From JBCCXL01 sp039191605 (lineage in GTDB: Bacteria; Acidobacteriota; Thermoanaerobaculia; Multivoradales; JAHZIX01), in assembly GCA_039191605.1 (NCBI GenBank), contig JBCCXL010000025.1, positions 1 to 64,000 on the forward strand: 64,000 bases of DNA. The letters are read 5' to 3'. A program made the translations under genes and the position numbers. Shown in pieces: positions 17,359 to 26,662 of the stretch. The notes under the pieces are model-generated. The model was not told the origin of the DNA. It did not search any database and saw nothing but the letters and a program-made list of their open reading frames with translations. The stretch's first letter is position 1; the number at the start of each line of letters is the position of its first letter.

Positions 17359-18291
17359 ATGGCCAAGGACTTCGATAGCGCCCGCCGCGCGGCGGTGATT
17401 CAGGATCTGCTCGGCGCTCTGCGGGACGAGCCGGTGGACCTGCTGCCCTTCGACGAGGTGAGGGAGAGCCTGCACCTGCGGCACCTTGTAGACCGCGGCA
17501 TCTATGAGGTGCCCCTGGACCAGGTGGTGGGCTCCTTCAACCGCACCCGGGAATTCAACCGCGCCTTCCTGCCTCGCCGCGCCGGCCAGCGGGAGCGATG
17601 GAAGCGAATCGAGGCCCTGGCGAAGGGCTCCGAGGGCTTTCCGCCGGTGGAGCTCTACAAGGTGAGAGACGCCTACTTCGTCATTGACGGGCACCACCGG
17701 ATCTCCGTGCTCCGCGCCCTCGAGGCGCCGACGGTGGAAGCCTGGGTGAAGGAATTCCTGACCCCCGTGCCCCTGTCCCCGGAGGAATCCATCGAAGAGG
17801 TGGTGAGCAAGGCCGGCCTCGCCGACTTCCTCGAGGCCACCGGCCTCGACGCCAGCGCCGAAGCCAGCTACCGGACCACCGCCGCCGGCGGCTACGAGCG
17901 CCTGCTGGAGCACATCGTGGTCCACCGCCATTACCTCGGTGTCGAGCAGCAGCGGGAAATCCCGTGGCGCGAGGCGGTGAGCTCCTGGCGAGATCGCGTC
18001 TACCAGCCGGTGATCGAAGTGGTGCGGCAGCGGCGAGTATTGGAACAATTTCCCCAGCGCACCGAGACCGATCTCTACCTCTTCACCATGGACCACTGGC
18101 ACCTGCTGCGAGAGCGCTACGGCGACGAGCAAGTCGACGCCCAGCGCGCCGTCCACCACCTCTCCCGCAAACGCCGTCGCCGCCAGCGCCAGGAAATGCC
18201 CTGGGTGCGCCGCAAGCTCCACGACCTCTGGCGTCAGTGGCGGGGGAGTAGCATCAGAGAATCTGAAGCCCAACAAGAGTCAAAGAAGTAA
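17359..18291 (+). CDS. ParB/Srx-like ('DGHHR') protein of unknown function
   Basis: 310 residues. The central segment 'GFPPVELYKVRDAYFVIDGHHRISVLRALEAPTVEAWV' (~95-135) is the ParB/sulfiredoxin-like fold signature, in which the 'DGHHR' loop binds a nucleotide. Proteins of this type also occur outside chromosome segregation, where they accompany DUF4032-like or universal-stress-like contexts. The remainder is helical and charged, with an Arg/Gln-rich stretch near the C-terminus ('RKRRRRQRQEMPWVRRK') that may bind nucleic acid. It lies 18 bases after the last glucan-locus gene on the same strand and may be co-transcribed, but no functional tie to sugar uptake is visible. Confidence 0.75.
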   Translation: MAKDFDSARRAAVIQDLLGALRDEPVDLLPFDEVRESLHLRHLVDRGIYEVPLDQVVGSFNRTREFNRAFLPRRAGQRERWKRIEALAKGSEGFPPVELYKVRDAYFVIDGHHRISVLRALEAPTVEAWVKEFLTPVPLSPEESIEEVVSKAGLADFLEATGLDASAEASYRTTAAGGYERLLEHIVVHRHYLGVEQQREIPWREAVSSWRDRVYQPVIEVVRQRRVLEQFPQRTETDLYLFTMDHWHLLRERYGDEQVDAQRAVHHLSRKRRRRQRQEMPWVRRKLHDLWRQWRGSSIRESEAQQESKK

Positions 18292-18555
18292 GTATGTCGG
18301 TGATTGATCGCTACTCACGAGTCTCGCTTTGATGGCGAAGCGGTTTAAGGTCCACCTAGATTCTTGTGATTTATTATTGCGGCTTTGAGGGTCTAGCCAT
18401 ATAGATGGTGGCTGTCCATTCTCCGGCTTGAATCCGTTCTGCCGGGGCCTGACGGTTATGATGAGTGAAGGGTCGGCTTTTTGTATTGTGGATCTTGCAG
18501 CAGCTATGTTTTTATTTGAGGAGTGACTAGAATCTTATTGATTAGGGGGATTTAG

Positions 18556-20673
18556 ATGATGGGATCAGGGTTACCCAAGATAGGAGTCGTTGGTTTAGGC
18601 GCTTATTATTCGAAGCTGGCTCCGTGGCTGGTGGGTAAATTTGATCAAGTAGCTTTGATAGATGCCCGGGCAGAAGTGCAAGAAACTCTGGCGGGTTCTA
18701 TGCGGGGAAGGTTTACATGGGCAATGGATCCGGAGTGTATTGCCGAGAGATTGTCTAGAGCGAACCCGGATGGAGTGTTGCTTCTCATTCCCCCGGAGTC
18801 TTTCCAGGCGATCGCATTACCAATAGTTCAGCGAGGCCTGCGAGTCCTGCTGGAGAAGCCTTTTTGCCGTGACGGGTTGGACCTCGAGAGGATTCTGGAA
18901 GAGCTGCGCTCCCCTGACCAAATTCTCTTTTCAGACTACTACCGAGATGTTCGATCTTTGCCGCTCATGTCCCTTTGCCAAGGCAATACTCTGACTTCAT
19001 TGGAACGCTCCTTCGTGAAGAAGGCCAGCGCAGAAAGTCTTGAGCCGGGGGGCGATCTCACAGCGGTTACCAAAATCATCGGTCGGCTCAACGAGAGAGC
19101 TCCCTTCATCAATGGGGAGTGGCGCTCAGAGGCCGAGGGGGGTGGCGTGGTTCGCGACCTGATGGTTCACTTACTCGCGGTGATCCAGCGCCTCTTTCCT
19201 GACCGATGGTTGAGGCCCAGGGAGGTCGTGTTGACTCAGCCAAGTCATGCCAGAGCGGAATCGCGTGCCAGGGTCATCGGGCACCTAGTGCCTGGTGGTC
19301 TGCAGATTGACCTAGAAGTTCAAAAAGGTGCGGTGAAGAGCCAAAGACATTTGACATTGCTCGGACCGGACTTTTCGCTGCGGCAATCCTTCGATGATCG
19401 CCACGAGGCGTATCTGGAGAGAAAAGGGAAGCGATTGATGCTAGCGGAGCTCGCCGGCAACCATTATGAGTTGAGTGCAGCCTTGTGGCGGTGCTGGTTG
19501 GACAATTCAGCCATTTCCGTAGGCCCTAGGGATTGTCGCGAGATCGTCTCAATCCTAGATTTGATTCGGCTCTCAGGCGAGCGGCTTGTGACAAGAAGGA
19601 CGCCGGCTAGCGGGGAGGTGCTAGTGCGAGTTATCGATAAGCCTCATGAGAGAGAACAGCGAACAGTATTTCCCGTGACCAGTGTATGCACGATTCCTGC
19701 TACTGCAGATCATGATGAGAACAAGTCCCCGGATTGGCTTCTGGAGAGCGAATCCCGCGTGCTCGACAGTCTGAACACCAGAGCCGATGAGATGCTGGAT
19801 TCTCTCGGCCCTCAGGAGGCTCGAATGGAGGTTCTGAGGCGTCACTTCTTCTACGAAGATTGGGATCGGAAAATTGTTCCCCGTACGATTGTTCCGCCAG
19901 TGGCGTCCTACGTCGAGAAAGTCGGTAGTCGCGGAAAGAACTATGGTCACTTGACGTTCCCCCATGAGGCTGCCGGAATGGCAGCATTCAAGGCGATCGC
20001 CGGAAATCAATCGGACAAGATTCTTGTAGGGGAGTCTTATAAGGAGCTTGCAGATCAGAGAACGCGTTTTGTTTGCTTTGGTAGCTCGGTGGTCAACGAG
20101 CTCACTCGAATGGTTTTCCCCCTCGGCCTAGAGGGGAAGAGTGAGCTTCGGAGTCTCTTTGCGTTAGAGAAAATTCCCTACAGAATCGTTTTGGATCGGC
20201 AGGACCCTGATGTCAAGGTGTACTCGGCGATGTTGGGTGGCGAGCGGCTGAAGAGGAGGAAAGCCATTATCGAGTCAATGCCCGGTGGTGTTTATAGAAA
20301 GCACTCATTGCCCCCTCAGGAGTATTTGTGGTCCGCTGGCCGATGGCAGGGGTGGCTGAGGCGAGATCGCCTACTCGTCAGCAAGTTGCCGATCAACTTT
20401 GAAGGGGGCTCCTTGCTGTTGATCGAGGGAGGGCACGGAAGTGGGACCGAGGCGTTTCGGCTCCTTCTGAGCGAGAAGGCCTTCGATCCTCTCGCTTTGT
20501 CGGAGCTGAACCGGCTCCTCATCGGTTGGCGGTACTTCCAAATTGTCTTCGAGGTCGAGGACATCCGGCATGAGAAGGCTGGTAGCTCTCCACGCCATCT
20601 GAGGGTTTCATCGGATCTTCCGCCTCGGCAAGTACACCTATCGAAAGAGCTCTTGCCTTTTTGGAATAGTTAG
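18556..20673 (+). CDS. Gfo/Idh/MocA oxidoreductase fused to an unrecognised C-terminal domain
   Basis: 705 residues; AGGGGGA precedes two adjacent ATGs (18556, 18559). Residues ~8-125 form a Rossmann fold of the Gfo/Idh/MocA type: 'KIGVVGLGAYYSKLAPWL' and 'GLRVLLEKPFCRDGLDLE' with the family's EKPF motif. Residues ~130-340 fit the second (substrate) domain, though the usual catalytic Lys/Asp/His set is not obvious. The C-terminal ~330 residues match nothing I know; they include 'RTFVCFGSSVVN'-like glycine-containing strand-loop elements (actual text near 505-525) suggestive of another alpha/beta nucleotide-binding fold. Base composition is clearly lower in G+C than its neighbours, notably at the 5' end and in the ~260-bp upstream gap, which suggests acquisition by transfer. 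No partner gene lies next to it. Confidence 0.7.
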   Translation: MMGSGLPKIGVVGLGAYYSKLAPWLVGKFDQVALIDARAEVQETLAGSMRGRFTWAMDPECIAERLSRANPDGVLLLIPPESFQAIALPIVQRGLRVLLEKPFCRDGLDLERILEELRSPDQILFSDYYRDVRSLPLMSLCQGNTLTSLERSFVKKASAESLEPGGDLTAVTKIIGRLNERAPFINGEWRSEAEGGGVVRDLMVHLLAVIQRLFPDRWLRPREVVLTQPSHARAESRARVIGHLVPGGLQIDLEVQKGAVKSQRHLTLLGPDFSLRQSFDDRHEAYLERKGKRLMLAELAGNHYELSAALWRCWLDNSAISVGPRDCREIVSILDLIRLSGERLVTRRTPASGEVLVRVIDKPHEREQRTVFPVTSVCTIPATADHDENKSPDWLLESESRVLDSLNTRADEMLDSLGPQEARMEVLRRHFFYEDWDRKIVPRTIVPPVASYVEKVGSRGKNYGHLTFPHEAAGMAAFKAIAGNQSDKILVGESYKELADQRTRFVCFGSSVVNELTRMVFPLGLEGKSELRSLFALEKIPYRIVLDRQDPDVKVYSAMLGGERLKRRKAIIESMPGGVYRKHSLPPQEYLWSAGRWQGWLRRDRLLVSKLPINFEGGSLLLIEGGHGSGTEAFRLLLSEKAFDPLALSELNRLLIGWRYFQIVFEVEDIRHEKAGSSPRHLRVSSDLPPRQVHLSKELLPFWNS

Positions 20674-20820
20674 GAGGATTCGCGGGTAACTGCATAGGCG
20701 TTCAGCTCGCTGGTCCTTGGAGAAAGGCTCAGTGCATTCGTTGACTGCGGAAAGTCCATCAGGATTCAGCAAAGCTGCTTGGACCTCGAGAGTCTCGAAC
20801 AGGTGACGGAGGTTCCAGAT

Positions 20821-20871
20821 AGATGGAAGGGCTAGCCAGATGGAAGTGCCAGCCAGACGGAAGGGCCAGCC
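20821..20871. repeat. 17-bp tandem repeat, three copies
   Basis: The unit AGATGGAAGGGCTAGCC (20821-20837) recurs with two or three changes at 20838-20854 and 20855-20871. It lies downstream of the low-GC fusion gene and beyond the end of the convergent small membrane protein gene, in a gap with no other feature. Confidence 0.85.
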
Positions 20872-20944
20872 AAATGACCGGGCGCCGGGCGCTAGGGAAG
20901 TGCCCCAAGCCCTCTTGGGAGAGGCGATCCAGTCATGCAGCGAG

Positions 20945-21358
20945 TCATTGCTCTACCTGCCGCTTGATCCTCGCCAAGTCGATCCGTGCTGCTTCGAGCC
21001 TCGATTCGAGGCGCTCTAGCTCGGCCGTCAGAGGCCCGCTTCTGATCTTGAGGTAGACCCAGGCGACGAGGGTCATGGCGGCAAAGAAGGTGAAAACGGC
21101 GAGCAGAAATAGAGGCCAAGGCCACGGACCTTCCGCGCTTGCGACTCCGAACAGGCTCTCGTACCAAGGTACCGCCATTCGAGTGACGAAGACCGAGAAT
21201 CCCACCTGGATCACCAGGATGGGGAGCACCTTCGTAAGGAACTCATCAAAGCTGTTCACCGACAGGGATTGGATCTCTTCGATCTCTTTTTTCAGCTTCG
21301 TGCGCCTGGCATCCAGGCGCGCCACGTTTTCTCTTTTTTCTACCAGAATGTCCTTCAT
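20945..21358 (-). CDS. Small membrane protein with flanking coiled coils
   Basis: 137 residues from the ATG at 21356-21358, chosen because GAGGAG lies about 8 bases upstream on the minus strand. A charged N-terminal helix ('KRENVARLDARRTKLKKEIEEIQ') is followed by a membrane segment ('VLPILVIQVGFSVFVTRMAV'), a short loop with 'GPWPWP', a second membrane segment ('LFLLAVFTFFAAMTLVAWVYL') and a C-terminal helix ('LTAELERLESRLEAARIDLARIK'). Both termini should face the cytoplasm and could pair as coiled coils. I recognise no family. It is a stand-alone gene. Confidence 0.72.
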   Translation of the reverse strand: MKDILVEKRENVARLDARRTKLKKEIEEIQSLSVNSFDEFLTKVLPILVIQVGFSVFVTRMAVPWYESLFGVASAEGPWPWPLFLLAVFTFFAAMTLVAWVYLKIRSGPLTAELERLESRLEAARIDLARIKRQVEQ

Positions 21359-21654
21359 GCTGCACTCTCCTCGAATGAACGACGGGCCTTCCGCTAGAAG
21401 GGCTTTCAACTAGGCAGCCCCATGTCGCAATGCTGCCGGGGCCCCACTGGTTTTCTAGCATTCTGACGTTCTAGCATTTTGGTCGACTGACTCGCGGCTC
21501 TATCGGCCTGCTGATTTGTCTGCTCTGTGGTGATGATTCTCTCCCACGGCTTTCACCGACTCTTGCTTCTTGCCTGCATGCTTTTTACGTTCTGGTGTCG
21601 GGAGCGGGCTTGGGGAAAGGCTTTGAGCATCTTGCGATACGGAGTCTTTGGAGT

Positions 21655-22629
21655 TTAGCTGCGATAGAGATCTCCGATCTTCGGCCTCAGGCTGCTGGGA
21701 GGAACTCCCATTTCGCGGCCGAAGGCGCGGCTGAAGGCGGCGGCAGATTCGTAGCCGACCGACTGGGCCACTTCGCTGACGGAGGAGCCCTGGCGGAGCT
21801 GTCGTGCCGCCAGTCGTAGTCGCCAGGAGCTTAGATACTTCATGGGAGATTGGCCGACGGCGGCCTTGAATCGGGAGGCGAAGGGAGAGCGAGAGAGACC
21901 GAGCTGATTCGCCAGCTCCGGCACGGTCCAGGGGTGTTGGGGGTTGGCGTGGAGCAGGGAGAGGGCGCGGCCGGCGACCGGGTCCTGGAGCGCCGCCAGC
22001 CAGCTGGCGGCCTCTCCCTGGTGCTCTTGAAGCCAGCGCCGCAGGGCGCCGACCAAAATCAGGTCGACGAAGCGTGCTCTCGCTAGGGAGCTTCCCGGCA
22101 GATCTTGCGCCGTTTCTGCCGCGAGCAGCTTCATGATGGTGCTCAGCCAGCGCTCGGGGGCGCCCTCGGATCCCCGCAGGATCAGGAGCGGCGGAAGCGC
22201 TTCGATGAGCGCCTCGCTGCCTATGGAGTCGATGACGAATCGACCGCAGGTTAGCTCGGTAGAGGAGGGCAGCCCGGAAGATTTCTGGGGTTGGGCTGGC
22301 TCATCGCTTAAATCGAGGCAGCGCTGATCAGCGTCGTAGCGCTCGGGCAAGACTTCGGTCAATGACCTGCGGTGTCGTGGGGCGGGATCGGAGGAGATCG
22401 TATGTCCGCTGCCGCTCACCAGCAGGATCAAGTCCCCTGCGCGAGTTTCCTCGGCTTGATTCTCAGCCGGCAGGCTGATCCAACAGGAGCCGCGCTCCAC
22501 GACGTGGAAGTGAGCCTGGCCAGGCGGTAGGGAGAGGGAGGTGTCGTGGCCCAGGAGCGTGCAGCAGAAGATCTCTCCGCGAAGCTGTAGATGTCCGAGG
22601 ACCTCGGACAAGACATCCTCAGCGGCCAT
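21655..22629 (-). CDS. AraC-family transcriptional regulator with cupin sensor
   Basis: 324 residues. The N-terminal ~120 residues fit a cupin-type effector domain ('SLSLPPGQAHFHVVERGSCWISL', then 'RAGDLILLVSGSGHTI'). Residues ~225-320 contain the two AraC helix-turn-helix units: 'WTVPELANQLGLSRSPFASRFKAAVGQSP' and 'SVSEVAQSVGYESAAAFSRAFGREMGVPP'. This architecture matches AraC regulators with the AraC-binding-like cupin_6 domain. It is transcribed divergently from the beta-propeller lipoprotein gene at 22803, with a ~170-bp shared promoter region that includes a TACAAT box (22653-22658, minus strand), so control of that gene is likely. Confidence 0.93.
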   Translation of the reverse strand: MAAEDVLSEVLGHLQLRGEIFCCTLLGHDTSLSLPPGQAHFHVVERGSCWISLPAENQAEETRAGDLILLVSGSGHTISSDPAPRHRRSLTEVLPERYDADQRCLDLSDEPAQPQKSSGLPSSTELTCGRFVIDSIGSEALIEALPPLLILRGSEGAPERWLSTIMKLLAAETAQDLPGSSLARARFVDLILVGALRRWLQEHQGEAASWLAALQDPVAGRALSLLHANPQHPWTVPELANQLGLSRSPFASRFKAAVGQSPMKYLSSWRLRLAARQLRQGSSVSEVAQSVGYESAAAFSRAFGREMGVPPSSLRPKIGDLYRS

Positions 22630-22802
22630 TCTCTTGAACCTCTAGAAGGAGCATTGTAGGCGCTTCTGCAAAGAAATCAGTCTTCTTGATCATAGATCCT
22701 CTCATCTACCCGGAATATAACAGGAGCTCACGATCCGGTGAGTTTCCTGGCGCCCCCCGAGGCCCTGGGCTCGTCGGCCAGGATCCCTACGGAGGAATGA
22801 CC

Positions 22803-23885
22803 ATGTTGAGAGTTTCGAGGATGCAGAAGGAATTGATTCCTCTGGTGGCTGTTGTCTCGCTGGCTGTTGGCCTGCAGGCTGCAGGCTGCGGCCAGGCTGA
22901 GGAGCGAGGACTGCCCGAGGAGCCTGAGCAGCGGGCCGTCGCGGGCAGCGGGAATCAGAATCCCGATATCCAGGGCGCGGAAGCCGCCAACCCCCTGGCG
23001 GCGGGGATCGCTATCGAGCGCCCTCCCCACGCCGCCGCGGAGGTCGCTCATAGGGAGGCGACGGTGCTGGCGGAATGGCCGGTGGGCACCTTCGTGGAGA
23101 ACCTAGTGGCGCTGGCGGACGGCTCTTTCTTGGTGAGTGTGGTGACCGCGAAGCGTATCGATAGGGTCAGCGCCGATGGATCGAGGGCTGTCTTTGCCCA
23201 ATTCGAGCACGAGCCGACGGGCCTCTCGAGGGTCGGTGACGAGGTGATCGTGAATCTCGGGGCCCCGGGGCAGCCGGGCTGGGCTCTGTGGGGCCTCTCG
23301 TTGGCCGATGGAGAGAGACGGTCCATCGCCGAGATCCCGGAGGCTCTCTTTCTCAATGGCTCCACGCCCTTCGGCGATCGCTCCGTCTTGGTGACGGATT
23401 CGATCCTCGGCCAGGTATTCCAGGTCGATCTCCTCGACGGAAGCTACCGGGTCTGGTGGCGTGACGAGCGTCTCGGCAAGATCTCGGAGGACCGCTGGAT
23501 GCCCGGAGCCAACGGCATCGCCGCGACGGAGAACGAGGTCTTCGTCGCGAGCACGGAGAGGGCCTTGCTGCTCAGGGTAGAGATCCAGCCGAACGGCAGC
23601 GCCGGGGCCGCCGGCGTGCTGGGGGAGCAGCTCGTCGGAGATGATCTGGTCCTCGCCGCCGACGGCACGATCTACCTCACCACCAACGTCTACAACCAGG
23701 TCCTCGCGGTGAGCGAGGACGGCAGCCGCCGAGAGCTGGCGGGCGTCGATCAATTCATGAACGGCGCGACGGCGGCGGCTCTAGCTCCTGACGGCCATCT
23801 GGTGGTCACCACCACCGGCGGCATCCTAGCGCCGGTGGACGGAGTGGTGCAGCCGGCGAAGCTCGTTCGCCTGAAGATCAGCTGA
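22803..23885 (+). CDS. SMP-30/NHL-like beta-propeller protein, probable lipoprotein
   Basis: 360 residues. GGAGGA (22791-22796) fits the ATG at 22803 better than the one at 22797. The N-terminus is a signal peptide ending 'QAAGCGQ', where the Cys is likely lipidated although the lipobox is not perfect. After a polar spacer, repeated strands such as 'ADGSFLVSVVTAKRIDRVSADG', 'NGIAATENEVFVASTERALLLRVEI' and 'DDLVLAADGTIYLTTNVYNQVLAV' form a propeller of the SMP-30/gluconolactonase type. Such proteins are hydrolases or simple binding propellers; the catalytic metal ligands cannot be confirmed. It is divergent from the AraC regulator, which suggests inducible expression. Confidence 0.82.
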   Translation: MLRVSRMQKELIPLVAVVSLAVGLQAAGCGQAEERGLPEEPEQRAVAGSGNQNPDIQGAEAANPLAAGIAIERPPHAAAEVAHREATVLAEWPVGTFVENLVALADGSFLVSVVTAKRIDRVSADGSRAVFAQFEHEPTGLSRVGDEVIVNLGAPGQPGWALWGLSLADGERRSIAEIPEALFLNGSTPFGDRSVLVTDSILGQVFQVDLLDGSYRVWWRDERLGKISEDRWMPGANGIAATENEVFVASTERALLLRVEIQPNGSAGAAGVLGEQLVGDDLVLAADGTIYLTTNVYNQVLAVSEDGSRRELAGVDQFMNGATAAALAPDGHLVVTTTGGILAPVDGVVQPAKLVRLKIS

Positions 23886-23888
23886 GCG

Positions 23889-23943
23889 CTGAGGCCCCTT
23901 CTCGGCGAGAGCCGAGGAGGAGGTTGCCTGCTCTGGGCCTCAG
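23889..23943. terminator. Stem-loop between convergent genes
   Basis: CTGAGGCCC (23889-23897) pairs exactly with GGGCCTCAG (23935-23943), and the enclosed bases contain a second small stem (TCGGC/GCCGA). It lies exactly where the lipoprotein gene and the M16 gene converge, the right arm covering the M16 stop codon. There is no T-tract, so it may be a mRNA 3'-end hairpin rather than an intrinsic terminator. Confidence 0.4.
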
Positions 23944-25331
23944 CTGTCTTCCAGGATCTCGTCCTTCTGCGGATCCCACACCGTCACCGGGCCGAGGCTG
24001 GAGAGCTGTTCCTTCAGGGCGTCGGCGGGGCCGACGGCGAGGATGGTGGCCTGGGCGGGGTGGAGATGGCGCTGGGCGAGATCCAGGAGGCCCTCGGGGG
24101 TGACGCTGCGGAAGGATTCGAGGTATTGGTCGAAATAGTCGTCCGGCAGATCGTAGAGGGGCAGCAGGGTGAGTCGCGCGGCGAGGTCGTCGAAGGTTTG
24201 GAGCTGGGTGGCGAAGATGCCGGTGAGGTAGTTGGCGGTGTCTTCCAGCTCCTCGAGATCCACCGCCTCGCGGCGCAGGATCTCCATTTCCTTGAGGATC
24301 TCTTCCGTAGCGCGGCCGGCGACCTCGGTGGCGACGGCGGTCTGTACCTTGAAGGGGCCGGCGCCCCGGCGGCCGATGAAGCGGCTGTGGGCGCCGTAGG
24401 TGAAGCCGTGGACCTCGCGCAGATTGAGGTTGATGCGGCTGATGAACTTCCCGCCGAGCAGGGCGTTGAGCACCATCAGCGAGCCGTATTCCGGATCGGT
24501 GCGGGGGACGCCGACGTGTCCCACCCGAAGCTCCGTCTGAGCCGCCGCCGGGCGGTGAACGATCCACACCCGGCGCTCTCCCGGCGCTGACTCAGGATAG
24601 GTGGGATGGAGCGGAGCGGGGCCGAGATCGAGGCGACCGAAGGATGAGTCCAGCAGCGGCAGCAGCTGGTCTTCGGACACCGCGCCGGCGGCCACCAGGA
24701 AGGCTCCCTGGCAGCGGTAGTGGCGCTGGTAGAAGTTGCGGATGGCCGTCTCGTCGATCTTCTCCAGGCTCGCCTCGTTGCCGTGGAGGGAGCTGCCGTA
24801 GAGAGCGTCGCCGTAGAGGGCGCGATCGAGGTAGAGGTTGGCGAGGGCCTGGGAGTCGTCCCGCCGTTGCAGCAGGCTGGCCTGCCGCCGCTCCGCCAGT
24901 CGGCGGATCTCTCGGGTGGGAAAGGCGGGTTCCAGCACCACCTCCGACAGCAGCTCGACGGTGGCTTCGAGGTGGGTCGAGAGGCCGAAGGTGCTGACGT
25001 ACGCAGCATTCCAGCCAGCATCGGTGGTCAGGCTGCCGCCCAAGGCCTCAGCGGCGTGGGCGATGGCCCGCGAATCTCGCCGGGTAGAACCTTCATCCAG
25101 CAGGCTGGCGGTAAACGTAGCGATGCCGTCGAGACCCTCGGGATCGTGCTCGCCGCCGGCGGGGGCGAAGAGCTCCAGTCGAGCGAGGGGGAGGGTGGGA
25201 TCCGGGGCCAGCACCACCGGTAGACCGTTATTGAGCCGGTGCCGGGAGAAGGAGGGGAAGACGAAGTCGCGGGCGGGCCGCAGCGCCGGTGGCGAGTTGC
25301 GGTCCAGGGAAGGAGAGAGGATGTCGCTCAT
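23940..25331 (-). CDS. M16-family peptidase-like protein, catalytically inactive partner
   Basis: 463 residues with the insulinase/processing-peptidase fold. The zinc motif HxxEH is absent: the equivalent helix reads 'GIATFTASLLDEG'. The protein does keep the family's substrate-binding region 'GGKFISRINLNLREVHGFTYGAHS', where the Arg...Tyr pair is diagnostic. This is the usual composition of the non-catalytic partner in two-subunit bacterial M16 enzymes (as in mitochondrial MPP alpha). Its ATG overlaps the stop of the active partner at 25328 by four bases, so the two are coupled and probably form a heterodimer. No signal peptide is evident. Confidence 0.93.
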   Translation of the reverse strand: MSDILSPSLDRNSPPALRPARDFVFPSFSRHRLNNGLPVVLAPDPTLPLARLELFAPAGGEHDPEGLDGIATFTASLLDEGSTRRDSRAIAHAAEALGGSLTTDAGWNAAYVSTFGLSTHLEATVELLSEVVLEPAFPTREIRRLAERRQASLLQRRDDSQALANLYLDRALYGDALYGSSLHGNEASLEKIDETAIRNFYQRHYRCQGAFLVAAGAVSEDQLLPLLDSSFGRLDLGPAPLHPTYPESAPGERRVWIVHRPAAAQTELRVGHVGVPRTDPEYGSLMVLNALLGGKFISRINLNLREVHGFTYGAHSRFIGRRGAGPFKVQTAVATEVAGRATEEILKEMEILRREAVDLEELEDTANYLTGIFATQLQTFDDLAARLTLLPLYDLPDDYFDQYLESFRSVTPEGLLDLAQRHLHPAQATILAVGPADALKEQLSSLGPVTVWDPQKDEILEDS

Positions 25332-26662
25332 CGTGCTGCTCCCTCGTCGGCTACCGCTTCGGCGTTCGACTTGCTGCGGGGAAGATAGGTGACGCTCACT
25401 CGCTGATGGCGCTGGAGGAATTGCCGGGCGAAGCCGGCGAGGTCCTGCGACTCCAGCTCCAGGTAGCGGCGATGCTCCTCCATAGCGCGCTCCGGGGCGT
25501 CGAAATAGGTCGTCATCTCGCTCAGGCGATCGGCGCGATCCTCGATGGTCTGGAGCCCCTGATAGTGCGAGACCAGCGTTCGATTGCGGGCTCGCTCCAG
25601 GTGTTCCGGCGCTAGCTTGCCGGCGGCGGCCCGGTCGAGCTCCGCCAACAGCTCCTCCTCGAGCTCCTTCGGGTCGACGCCGGGACGGCAGGTGGCGATG
25701 ACGTAGAAGGTGGTCGCAATCTCCAGCGGCAGAATGTACGCGGCCACATCCTGTGCCAGCTGGCGCTCGTACACCAGGCGCTGATAGAGGGGAGAAGACT
25801 TGCCGCTGCCGAGGGCGGTGGCCAGCAGGTCGCCGGCATACCAGGAACGATCCCCGTAGGCCGGAGCCCGGAAGCCGAGATAGACCCGCGAGAGCTGGAC
25901 GTCGTCCTCCACCTGGATGGTGCGCGGCGACTCCATCGGCAGAGTGTCGGCGACCACCGGTGGGGGAGTGGGGCCGGAGGCGAGGGGGCCGAAGAAGCGC
26001 TCCACCTGCTCCAGGGCGCGATCCGGATCGAAGTCACCGCATAGGGTGAGCACCGCGTTATTCGGCAGGTAGTAGGTGCTGAAGAAGGCCTGGACGTCCT
26101 CCAGGGTGGCGGCGGCGATGTCCTCCATGGTGCCGATCACCGGCCAGCTATAGGGGTGTCCCGGGGGCCAGAGCAATTCTTGGAGACGCTCGAAGGCCCG
26201 TCCGTAGGGTCGGTTGTCGGTGCGCTGGCGACGCTCGTTCATCACCACGCTGCGCTGGTTCTCGAGCTTCTCTGAGTCGATTCCCGGCAGCAGAAAGCCC
26301 ATGCGATCCGACTCCAGCCACAGGGCGAGGTCGAGAGCGCCGGCGGGAAGGGTCTCGTAATAGTTGGTGCGGTCGAACCAGGTCGATCCGTTGACCACGC
26401 CGCCGACCTTCTGCACGTGTTGGAAGTGCTGATTGTCGGGCACGTGTTCCGAGCCCTGGAAGAGCATGTGCTCAAAGAGATGGGCGAAGCCGGTTCGTCC
26501 CGGTCGCTCGTTCTTCGAGCCGACGTGGTACCAGAGGTTGACGGCGACCAGGGGAAGGGTGTGATCTGGCTGCAGATTGACTCGGAGGCCGTTGTCCAGC
26601 TGGTGGCGGCGCAGATCCAGATCGGTGATGGAGGCTAGGTCAGGGGTAGTGGAGGGGCACAT
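25328..26662 (-). CDS. M16-family zinc peptidase, catalytic partner
   Basis: 444 residues from the ATG at 26660-26662; an upstream in-frame TTG (26704) would add 14 residues with no better ribosome site. The zinc motif HxxEH is present in 'GFAHLFEHMLFQGSEHV', and the downstream 'NQRSVVMNERRQRTDNRPYG' supplies the third-ligand Glu region. The C-terminal half resembles the inactive partner ('GSGKSSPLYQRLVYERQLAQDV'). Members degrade or process peptides, often in the periplasm; no classical signal peptide is visible at either start, so location is uncertain. It is the first gene of the two-gene unit. Confidence 0.94.
   Translation of the reverse strand: MCPSTTPDLASITDLDLRRHQLDNGLRVNLQPDHTLPLVAVNLWYHVGSKNERPGRTGFAHLFEHMLFQGSEHVPDNQHFQHVQKVGGVVNGSTWFDRTNYYETLPAGALDLALWLESDRMGFLLPGIDSEKLENQRSVVMNERRQRTDNRPYGRAFERLQELLWPPGHPYSWPVIGTMEDIAAATLEDVQAFFSTYYLPNNAVLTLCGDFDPDRALEQVERFFGPLASGPTPPPVVADTLPMESPRTIQVEDDVQLSRVYLGFRAPAYGDRSWYAGDLLATALGSGKSSPLYQRLVYERQLAQDVAAYILPLEIATTFYVIATCRPGVDPKELEEELLAELDRAAAGKLAPEHLERARNRTLVSHYQGLQTIEDRADRLSEMTTYFDAPERAMEEHRRYLELESQDLAGFARQFLQRHQRVSVTYLPRSKSNAEAVADEGAAR

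Noticed and set aside
16624..18276. Long minus-strand open frame (550 codons)
   Set aside because: It is antisense to paralogue 3 and the ParB-like gene; long shadow frames are normal in GC-rich DNA.
18292..18555. Possible tRNA or attachment site beside the low-GC gene
   Set aside because: No T-loop GGTTCGA-type motif, acceptor stem or direct repeat was found in the AT-rich gap.
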